Source: Chara braunii
Taxonomy: Eukaryota > Streptophyta > Charophyceae > Charales > Characeae
Reading direction: 5' to 3'
DNA length: 26,345 bases
NCBI GenBank assembly: GCA_003427395.1
Contig: BFEA01000247.1
Span: 1,630,610 to 1,656,954, forward strand
The notes under the pieces were generated by a model, which saw only the letters and a program-made list of their open reading frames with translations, had not been told where the DNA came from and ran no database searches. The position numbers were made by a program, and so were the translations under genes. Position 1 is the first letter of the stretch, and every line of letters starts with the position of its first letter. Shown here piece by piece: positions 18,741 through 26,345 of the stretch.

Positions 18741-19430
18741 TTGAGATTCAGCAAAAACCGCTGAAATTGAATGAGCGAACACTAAACTCGTATTGCGATA
18801 AAGTTGATATGTGACTAGTACTTCCCTTTTCGAGGGCACTTGTCTCTCAGTATTGGGTATCAATTGAAATGGACTGCGTTTTGTCCATTGTTTTCCGTCA
18901 GTTTTCACTACGCAAGATCTGTCCTTACTTATATCGCGGTTGTTGCATGAGGTCTGAGCTTACTCAAAACAGTGCCCTTAGTACCGAAAGAGGTATCGTG
19001 GTTGAGGACAGACATTTATAATACCACGTTTCCATTGAGGCCTGCAACACCAAAACCTCGCCAAAACCTCGCCTTTAAAAGAGGTTGAACTTGCTCTGAC
19101 AACCTTATTTGAATCTGTGTTCTAAACTGAGCTGTACTTTGCTCTTTAAAACCGTATTTAAATTTGAACTCAAAACCAGACTGAATTTGTTTGAGATTGC
19201 ATTCACTGGCTACGAACTCAGTGAACAGAACTGAACTCGTCAAGATGAATTGCATCTACTGTGGAATGACACTGTCTTTATTTGCAAAGGTTTGCCGCAT
19301 GTCAGGCAGTTTGTTGTTTCTCATTAAAGCCAGTCGTCTTCAGTTCCCACTTGACCCTGCTAGTGATCTCCTGGATTCTGCCTCAGATTAACTCCCTCGG
19401 TAATTTGCTAGGACCCGTCCTAGTTCGGAT
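18741..19430. other. no recognised gene
   Basis: Mostly diverged repeat-like sequence; AAAACCTCGCC is duplicated in tandem near 19052-19073. No coding frame is supported. Confidence 0.3.
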
Positions 19431-19680
19431 TGAACATAGGGTGCAGTCCTGCGCCGCCCTTGTTCCTATACAACAGGGGCACAGCCTTGCCTGACCTTCT
19501 GTTCGAATAGAACACAGGGTGCGACCTAGTGCAGCCCCTGTTCATATACAGCACCGGGGCAATCTCCTCGTTCCCTGCTCGAATACCATACAGACGAACG
19601 ATCATAGCACCAACTCGTTCGAACACAACACAATGGAGCGATCATAACACCTGTCCGAATACTGCGCAGGGATGCAGTTC
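19431..19680 (+). repeat. cluster of CTGTTCGAATAGAACACAG-like palindromes
   Basis: Short near-palindromic motifs of the form CCTGTTC-GAATAG-AACACAGGG recur at about 19430, 19460, 19498, 19535 and 19650, alternating with GTGCAG-type spacers. More copies lie at 20762-20785, 20803-20822, 21768-21795 and, weakly, 22380. Confidence 0.55.
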
Positions 19681-20756
19681 GTTCACGCCCTGCTAAACAC
19701 TAAACCGGGATGCAACAAACATGTGACTGTGGACAGAAGAACGCATCCCGAGAAAATAATGTATGCGCAATAATTTTTCATTATGTCCAAACTTCGATAA
19801 AAACAAAATCTGAACGCTCAAGGCAAGTGTTTACATATCCCCTCCAACACTACACGGTCTGATCTTTAATTGGATCTTCCACAAGCGATACAACCTTTAA
19901 TTATAACTATCATCTAAAATGTATATGCGAAAACGGTTCGTTTGTTTTCTGCTTAAGGGAATGTAGCGAGAATTAACACTGAGTATTGGGGTCTTGAGCA
20001 TGAGGCCCTCAGGCTTGTCTTAATGGTGTTGTAAATCAGCGATTCATCGAGTTCTAGTCACCTGCTCAGTTGAGTAGTGTTAACTTAGGTTGAGTTCCTC
20101 ATGCCACAAATCCCAGTTTCACCTATTGTCAGTCTGCAGTTTCTGCCTTTGAATCCGCTTGATAACATATTCGAAGTTTTGTCGAGTACATCCCATGCCT
20201 ATAGGTTAAGACTTGAGCCTGCAGAAAATGTAACGAGTCTGCAAATTGTAGATTAACTCAACAACTTAGATTGTTGCGCCTACTTAATTCTTCTGATTAT
20301 AATGTCTTGCTAATAGTTTAGCACATCACCATAAGGCTCCACTGAGGTTTGCTTATCTGTTTTTGAATCCGTAGGATACCATTCAGATCCGCTGATCTCA
20401 CTACGGACTGCTTACCTTTTTGGTGTGACCATAAATCTGCCTTTTGTGTCGCGTAGTCACAGGTTAAATCTGATTTTTTCTCTGGTTTACTCATCGGTAG
20501 CATCACTCCCTTGAACTCGAGCCCTCTAGTCTTGCATGTGCGTAAGCAGTGATTAGTCTAGTAGAACAAACATAGTTCGACGACAGACATAACAACGATC
20601 AGGTGTAGTGACAACCTCTGTTCTGATGTTATTGGGCTATTGTAATATGAAACATGATTTTAGCTCGAGCGTCCAACTCTATATCCATGATAATGATGCT
20701 TTGGAGGAGACCAAGGCAATGTGTTCGGCCAAATAGTTCGCCGGTGCCGCTCTGCA
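19681..20756. other. no recognised gene
   Basis: AT-leaning DNA with loosely repeated phrases (CTTTGAATCCGC near 20149, TTTTGAATCCGT near 20361). No frame, RNA or complete element that I can identify. Confidence 0.3.
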
Positions 20757-20975
20757 TAGCCCCTGTTCAAATAGAACACAGGGGTGTATCACTGTCCACT
20801 CCGTGTTCAAACAGAACATGTGGTACAGTCTGCCGAATTTAGAATAATAAATAAAGATAAAATATGAGTTACTCAAGTGTGCGCTACGACTACCTTCACT
20901 TGGGACTGCTGCCCCTTGTTAGTTGTTATGTGATTGGGTGATAATTAATTTCGAAATTATAACAATACTCATGTT

Positions 20976-21690
20976 GATTAGTCGAGCAGGCGGCAGTGAG
21001 CTCAACCTTCACTTAGGGCTCCTCCCACTTAATGGTTGTCCCGTGATTGGGTGATCAGCCATGATCCCAATAACGGGAATTTACTAATTTATTAATTTTA
21101 AAATTAAAAAAATTATTAAAATTACTTGGACCAGCAAGCGGTGGTGAGCTCAGCCTCCACTTAGGGTTGTTCCTGCTTGCTAGTTGTCCCGTGATTGAGT
21201 AATCAGTCATGATCCCAATCACGGGATTTTATTAATTAGTTAATTTTGAAATTACAAAAAGACTAAAACAACTTGGACCAGCAAGCGGCGGCGAGCTCAG
21301 CCTTCACTTAGGGCTGCTCCCGCTTGCTAGTTGTCCCGTAATTGAGTGATCAGTCATGATCCCAATCACGGGATGTTATTAATTAGTTAATTTCAAAATT
21401 AAAGAAAGACTAAAATGACTTGGACCAGCAAGTGACGACGAGCTCAACCTTCACTTAGGGCTGCTCCCGCTTGCTGGCTGTCGCGTGATTGGGGGATCAG
21501 TTGTGATCCCAATCACGGGATTTTATCAATTAGTTAATTTAGAAATTAAAGAAAGACTAAAATGGCTTGGACCATCAAGCAGCGGCGAGCTCAGCCTTCA
21601 CTTAGGGCTGCTCCCGCTTGCTGGTACACGATCCCAATCACAGGGAATAATCAAACACTTCGGAAAATTAAAATAAGTATATCAAAATTC
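20976..21690 (+). repeat. 147 bp satellite array, about five units
   Basis: Unit starts (CTTGGACCAGCAAGCGG) fall at about 21124, 21271, 21418 and 21565, exactly 147 bases apart. A more diverged unit precedes at about 20976, a partial one before that, and the last is truncated near 21690. Each unit holds two inverted repeats: CAGCAAGCGG with CCGCTTGCTG, and TCCCGTGATTG with CAATCACGGGA, the latter around a short loop. Between them is the conserved core CCTTCACTTAGGGCTGCTCC. The rest is AT-rich (ATTAATTAGTTAATTT). Confidence 0.92.
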
Positions 21691-22299
21691 TCAGTCCTAT
21701 GAGCAGCAGCAATGGATATGTGGCCTTCCCTTAGGGCCCTCCGCTTTCAAATATTTGCATTTTCCCTGTTTGAATGTTACATACAGGGGTGCAACTGCAT
21801 ACTAATGGCCTTCACTTAGGCCAGTGTGCCGCTGATGGGTTAAGGAGTGCTTAACCAATCAGTAGCGTGTTTTGCCATTCTCTGGGGCAATCAGCGGTCT
21901 TGCTCTCATCCAGTGTACCCGCCTCGTCAGCCGTGGTAGTCAGACTCAGGGTACCCAATCATTGCTCGTCTACTACTGTGTCCTCCTATAATAATGAACA
22001 GGATTGGAACAGTCAATGTCATTCACGTGAGCCTGGAATCTTGTAAGTCCAACTTCATGGTTCAAAATATGTTTTCTAATATGAGAATGAAGCTAGCCAT
22101 AACCAGATAGTGAGTGTCGTTAGAGTAGGAGAACGGGGAAAAGGCTCATAAGTCTCAATGGCTCTACCAATTGCGCATTGCTTCCTGATTAGCTATGACA
22201 ACTCTACCGATTAAACGCCCATAGTTGAATGGCTCTTACAGCTCCATCGAGGACAATGTTCACAATTGATTATCACTGGCGGCTCTGTCGACTGTATAC
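21691..22299. other. satellite fringe, no recognised gene
   Basis: The core CCTTCACTTAGG reappears alone near 21722 and 21811. From about 22155 to 22300 the phrase GGCTCTACC or variants recurs (22158, 22202, 22231, 22281). Two of these, read on the minus strand (AATTGGTAGAGCC), resemble tRNA D-arms. Confidence 0.35.
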
Positions 22300-22373
22300 T
22301 GCTCACTGGCCAGTGATTACACACACTGCTTACCCTATCTATTGGGTCGTTGGTTCGAATCCAACCTAGGGAG
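22300..22373 (+). tRNA. tRNA-like remnant (T-arm intact, acceptor not paired)
   Basis: GTTGG-TTCGAAT-CCAAC (22349-22365) is a perfect T-arm containing the pol III B box GGTTCGAATCC, followed by CTAGGGAG as an acceptor-like strand. A weak A box (TGGCCAGTG, 22307-22315) sits 45 bases upstream, the spacing expected for a tRNA. However, no acceptor partner TCCCTAG and no convincing anticodon arm are present, so this is a degenerate or chimeric tRNA, possibly a SINE head or a mitochondrial relic next to the cox2 fragment. Confidence 0.3.
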
Positions 22374-22539
22374 CTGTTCTGTGTTCAAATATACGGTCGA
22401 CCGACATTCTGTTGTAATATAATTTAATTAGATTAGAGACGTTGTACAAGCACTTTGTTGCTTGCCTCTCTACTCTACTTATGAAGCAGCCCGTGACCTC
22501 TTACGGGCCCATCAACAAAACGAGAACATACAATACAAA

Positions 22540-22643
22540 ATGAAAAACGAATGGTTATTTCAGATTGCTTATATGGACGCTGCAGAGCCTTGGCAATACG
22601 GATTTCAAGATGCAACCACTCCTATGATGCAAGGAATTATTGA
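22540..22643 (+). pseudogene. cox2: mitochondrial cox2 5' exon fragment (NUMT)
   Basis: From the ATG at 22540 the frame reads [20 protein letters not shown] then [14 protein letters not shown]. This matches the conserved start of cytochrome c oxidase subunit II ([20 protein letters not shown]) of plant mitochondria, which continues into the first membrane helix in a real gene. Here the similarity stops after the first two bases of the next codon, at 22643. The following bases, GTGCGCCCAGG, match the 5' consensus of group II introns (GUGYG), so the fragment probably ends at an exon-intron junction. Retention of an intron implies DNA transfer from the organelle, not from mRNA. No transit peptide can be argued for upstream. 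It encodes less than a seventh of the protein and is not functional. Confidence 0.8.
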
Positions 22644-22690
22644 GTGCGCCCAGGTCGCAGCTCTCAATTGCAGGGCGGCCGGCTTACCAC
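22644..22690 (+). other. probable group II intron 5' end
   Basis: GTGCGCCCAGGTC directly follows the cox2 exon fragment and carries the GUGCG start and following CCAGG seen in several group II introns. How far the mitochondrial-derived DNA extends to the right is unknown. A second GTGCGCCAGG occurs at 23818. Confidence 0.5.
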
Positions 22691-24727
22691 TCACATCACT
22701 AGCATACCACTCATTTCTCTAGAATGAGAAGTGAAGGTCCTCTCCACCCACGAGTGATACGAGCAGCATTCTAGCACACGCACTGTGTCTGCTGGTCGCC
22801 ATGTTATCGCTCCGAACTCTCCCGGTTTTCACTATTTTTTTCACTATCTCTCTTCTGTCATTATTAGCCATTGTTTATACCTTGAATATAAGTGGGGTAT
22901 ATCTGGAACCAAACTCAGCTGAAGTAGCCAAACCCCGGGTCCTGTAGATGTACCATTGCAGTTCATCCCGAAGGCAAGTGGGGCGTACGCTTCAGAACTG
23001 AGGGGTAGGTCAAAACCTTCGCCCCTTGCAACTGCCAAGTGGAAATTCCTCGCGGGTCGACAAGTGGCTCAGAAGCTTGTGTCCTTGGTCGCCCCGTAAC
23101 TCGTCCGCATTATCTGCCTCGCGTGTGCTTCGAGAACGAAACTCAAAAAGTCAAGACCCAGTCCCTCTTGTAAAGGCCAAGTAATCGTTTCCCTGGGCCA
23201 ACAGTTGGCTACTGTGCCCGTCGACACGTGGCATCTGAGTACGCATGCATGCGTCTGTGGAACCGAAGAGGGTACTGCCTAAATAGACCTACCACTGCAG
23301 CTGATTCCAGGTCCAGTAGTCCCGCTGGTGCAACTGGTTTTTCAGACCCGGTTGCGGAAATACAGCCCCGACAAGCATCCTCTGGTCTGGATACATGCCT
23401 GGCCAATGTGAATACCGTCGCCACTTATGACGGCCCATTATTTTCTTTTACTATTATTTCACTTTATTTTAAACCACTAATACCTCCGCCAATGTTGGGA
23501 AAATAGGGAAAAGTGACAGTTTTTCCAAACTCCTAAAGATTCGGAGGTTGGGTCTGACGACAACTGTCATTGATAAATTTGATCGGCGGTCGTCACTTCG
23601 TTTCAGCCTTCGAAAAAGTCAGAGGACCAACCGAGGCCCGCTATTTTCCGACACGGCAAAGGTACTAGTGGTTTAAGTATTGTCGAGGCTAATCAAGCCC
23701 TTCACAAAAAAATAAAATAAAAAATAAAAACTCAGCGGTAGGGTCTCAACAAATTTAGCCACGAAAAGGCCAGGTCTAATAAGTTTGATAACCTATAGCG
23801 CAACCTCTTCCCGTTAAGTGCGCCAGGAGTCAGGAAGTTTGTGTGGGATCATATAAACGACTTAAACCACCAGTTCACACCTCTGCTTGTCCCTGCTATT
23901 GAAGTAAACTGCACCTGGGGCCTGCGCCGTTCGGCAGAGACCCGGTAGAGCTTTGGGGCAAAGGACTGGTGGGCCTCAAAAATTAAAGAGGTGCAATGAA
24001 TGGGCGGACACCAGACTTGAAAACACCAAACACGACCAGACAAAGAAAGTTAAAGTGCGAGCTTTAAAAAAGAGACAAAAAAAGAAAAGAAACAAAAAGA
24101 GCTAAAAGAAAAACAAAAACTTATGAGGCCCGCCACTTGGCAGGTGGAAAAGGATTGTGACGAAATAAAGAATGAAAACACATAGGGCAAACCCAGAAAA
24201 ACAAAGTACGGGCAAAAGAGGAGCGAAAAAAAAAAAATTAGAAAAAATTTGGGTGTGGGTAGTGCCCTAACCCCGCGACTTATCGGGACAAAACGTCCCC
24301 TTAGTGATGTCAGGCGCCCTCCTATCGTAATAGGCGGGAGGAAATGTCCATTTGCCCTGTTTTTATTTTGGTCAAAGCATGTATGTGCCAAGTTTTGTGT
24401 CTATTGGGTTCTTGGAGATGCTTGCTTTGGGCAGCGGTGACAATTGTGAAAATCGGCAAATTGAAATGTTGGCAAAATTTCATGAAAGTGCACTTTTGCC
24501 TTGTTGTTTTATATGTTTTTGATTTATTTTTTTTGGTTTTGTTTTCATAATAAGTTAGTAAGAAGTGCGCTCTACATATTGGTGTGAAATATAGTTAAAA
24601 TGACCCTTTATTTTTTTTATAAATAGGGGTGAAAAATGGGGGGTCGGTTAACCTTCTGTCCTCCAAAAACGTACAGTGTATGGCAAAGAGTTACAGGCAT
24701 CATTGTCGAACAGATCGTACGTAGGGC
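22691..24727. other. about 2 kb with no recognised gene; possibly part organelle-derived
   Basis: Open frames here are short and lack family features. GTGCGCCAGGAGTC at 23818-23831 resembles a second group II intron start. A/T-rich low-complexity stretches lie at 23703-23732 and 24058-24245. I cannot locate a domain V hairpin, so intron boundaries remain undefined. Confidence 0.3.
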
Positions 24728-24838
24728 ATTGTTCCAGTACTCTCCACATGCAAAAACGACAAAATCATGGTTGTGTATCTTTCTGTCTTCTAATGGAAGA
24801 TTCACTTTCGTTTTGCGCATTTGCAGAGTAGTGGAGTG
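24728..24838 (-). repeat. fold-back repeat copy
   Basis: Begins CAGTACTCTCCACATG and ends GCAGAGTAGTGGAG, so the ends are inverted repeats. The interior GTGTATCTTTC, then GGAAGATTCACTTTCGTTTT, is the reverse complement of the fold-back units at 119-685. Confidence 0.6.
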
Positions 24839-25186
24839 AGGCCCTTAGGACATACTCACACTAGCACTTCCCATAATGCATCTGACTGTAATTGCGGCCT
24901 GGCGCTACCACATTTTTTTGTTTTTTTTTTCAGCCATGGATTTGTTCAAATCTCAGCCCATGCAATTCTTCTTTTGTCTTTTCCTTCAGACTGACTGGCG
25001 TGACACATGAGTCAAAATAGAGTAAAAATAAAAAAAGAGATACAAAATTGAAATTAAAAAAACTACCCACGGTCTGCTTTTCGGTCCATTAGCTTGTAGC
25101 AATACCCGCGCACTTTCAGGCGCGACAAAATGCAGTTTTGGGATATTCAAAGCAGGTATGGGTGAACTAGTGGTATAAGGAAAGTC
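24839..25186. other. no recognised feature
   Basis: Short T-rich and A-rich runs (24912-24931, 25018-25063); no coding frame is supported. Confidence 0.3.
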
Positions 25187-25785
25187 TTGGACTTGCTCGA
25201 GGAGCATAACCTTACTGGTAGTGGCGCGAAGTCAAGACATTGTATGCATGAAGCAACAATTTTGGGATTTCTGTGCAATGAACAGGGTCGTCAGCCAAAT
25301 TCGAAGAAACCGACAAGATCCTTCAATGGCCCACTTCATTCTAAGATGTGGGCGAGGTACGAAGTTTTCTGCGAACCTGTGGGTTTTAGAGGATTTTTAT
25401 TGAGAAGTTTGCGTCCAAGACCGAACATCTAAAGAAAGTTGGTAAGGAAAGGTCAAGAGTGGGAATGAAATGAAATTCAAGAGACGGTGGTTCAAACACT
25501 CAAAGAGGAATTTTGAGAGGGTAATTAATGCTAGGAGTGTCAGATGAAGACGCTACAATGGAGCGACAATTCATAGTTGGGACCAACGCGGAACCCACCA
25601 CACTGGGAGGAGTCCTTATTGAGACGGACCATGAAGGAAAACAAAGGTCATTGAAGTTTGAAAGTCTGACACTCAACGCTACAGAACGGAACTATTCTCC
25701 ATTTAAGAAAGAAGCCTTGGCGGTAATGCACTGTCTGCAGATTTTTCGATATTATGTTTTTGGGAGAAGATTCATCTCTTCTCTA
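25187..25785 (+). pseudogene. third retroelement: RT thumb and RNase H fragment
   Basis: The first frame (25187 to about 25310) reads LEEHNLTGSGAKSRHCMHEA then TILGFLCNEQGRQPNSKK, the post-catalytic part of a Ty3/gypsy RT. A frameshift near 25310 leads to TDKILQWPTSF, DVGEVRSFLRTCGF and RIFIEKFASKTEHL, interrupted by stops near 25342 and 25387, the RT connection. From 25558 another frame gives RQFIVGTNAEPTTLGGVLIE, FESLTLNATERNYSPFKKEA and LQIFRYYVFGRRFI, an RNase H domain. Its first catalytic Asp is Asn (AAC, 25585-25587). The similarity ends at about 25785. This is a different lineage from the first element. Confidence 0.85.
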
Positions 25786-25886
25786 TACTACTGAAGGAAA
25801 TAGTGGTCCTCGCGTGGGGCCCAACAGAAACCGGGTGCCGTCGCGCAGGACCACTCCCGAGAAGTGGAAAAGGGGAAAGCGACGGC

Positions 25887-26193
25887 GCGCCGGTGTCGGG
25901 AAGTGGCCTCGTATAGCAAAACCTGACCCCGGCCCCAACAACAAAACTGGATAGGAATCTGTCGCGCGAGGGGGGGAAGATACACGGCCATAGCGCCGGT
26001 GTCGGGAAGTGGCAGCGAAAAGTTGGCCGAGCGGGGGAACGTCTGTGGGGAATGTCAGGTCGTGCTGAGGTATACGCGCAGGGAAAAGCCGGTCGAAAAG
26101 GCGCGCGCGGGTTCGCGCGAGGCTACGCGCCTAGAGAAAAGTTGGCCGCGTGCGGGAACGCGCGTAGGGAATAACGAGCCATGCCCCGAGGTC
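25887..26193 (+). repeat. CpG-rich degenerate tandem repeats
   Basis: GCGCCGGTGTCGGGAAGTGG occurs at 25887-25906 and again at 25993-26012. GAAAAGTTGGCCG followed by a CGGG-GAACG segment occurs at about 26017 and 26136, about 119 bases apart. The sequence has many CpG and CGCG steps, unlike the AT-rich surroundings. Confidence 0.6.
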
Positions 26194-26205
26194 GGAGAGT
26201 TATCG

Positions 26206-26250
<45 letters not shown>
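26206..26250. repeat. compound microsatellite (CT)n(CA)n
   Basis: About nine CT units pass directly into about thirteen CA units. Confidence 0.97.
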
Positions 26251-26253
<3 letters not shown>

Positions 26254-26257
26254 GAAC

Positions 26258-26345
26258 GATTCATTCCGATTTTGCTAAAAAACGTGGCAGTGTATATTTC
26301 GACGTTTCAACGGAAGATTCATTTCGTTTTTGCTCATCCTATCGA
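26258..26345 (-). repeat. partial fold-back repeat at window end
   Basis: GGAAGATTCATTTCGTTTTTG matches the interior of the fold-back family in minus orientation. The copy runs off the end of the window. Confidence 0.4.

Noticed and set aside
22462-22539. N-terminal transit peptide for a nuclear cox2 gene
   Set aside because: The upstream residues are acidic/polar rather than a typical presequence, the frame is open there by chance, and the coding match ends at an intron-like junction.

Overview
The window is repeat-dominated nuclear DNA from a eukaryote, most likely a streptophyte (green-plant lineage). The evidence is chromodomain-bearing Ty3/gypsy elements primed by initiator tRNA-Met, a U2 snRNA 5' domain, plant-style ACGT (bZIP) elements, and a cox2 fragment of plant mitochondrial type. 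A charophyte such as Chara would fit the repeat load, but this is an inference I cannot test here. No intact protein-coding gene is evident. An assembly gap of 510 N lies at 7180-7689, and there is a single N at 17279.

Left part (1-9743). A cluster of ~100-120 bp fold-back repeats leads into two tandem copies of a longer repeat. The second copy was split by a nearly complete but dead LTR retrotransposon, a Ty3/gypsy chromovirus at 1575-9488. It has ~1020 bp LTRs, a PBS, a leader packed with TGACGTGG motifs, a long coiled-coil gag, a pol lacking protease and the RT catalytic core, RNase H, integrase pieces and a chromodomain. The 4 bp target duplication GGCT and the intact sister repeat show the insertion site. 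The integrase is further broken by a block of DNA that carries more fold-back repeats and the assembly gap.

Middle (9744-17060). A U2-snRNA-like sequence at 10525-10668 keeps the 5' end of U2 but then turns into an unrelated, GC-rich, strongly self-pairing RNA. Two possible exons follow (11160-11378 and 12369-12501), then a (CT)n(GT)n microsatellite and small duplications. A second, older retroelement runs from about 13400 to 16900: LTR-like sequence with TATA, poly(A) signal and PBS, a coiled-coil gag remnant, and an RT fragment.

Right part (17060-26345). A mosaic of tandem repeats comes first: a 157 bp duplication, a ~40 bp minisatellite, ACTGA-rich quasi-repeats, dispersed TGTTCGAATAGAACA palindromes and a 147 bp satellite. 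Next come a tRNA-like 3' half and a mitochondrial cox2 exon fragment that appears to run into the start of a group II intron. A third retroelement fragment (RT thumb plus RNase H, 25187-25785) and CpG-rich repeats close the window.

There are no operons or cooperating pathway genes. The genes that belong together are the gag/pol parts of each retroelement, and all of them are broken.
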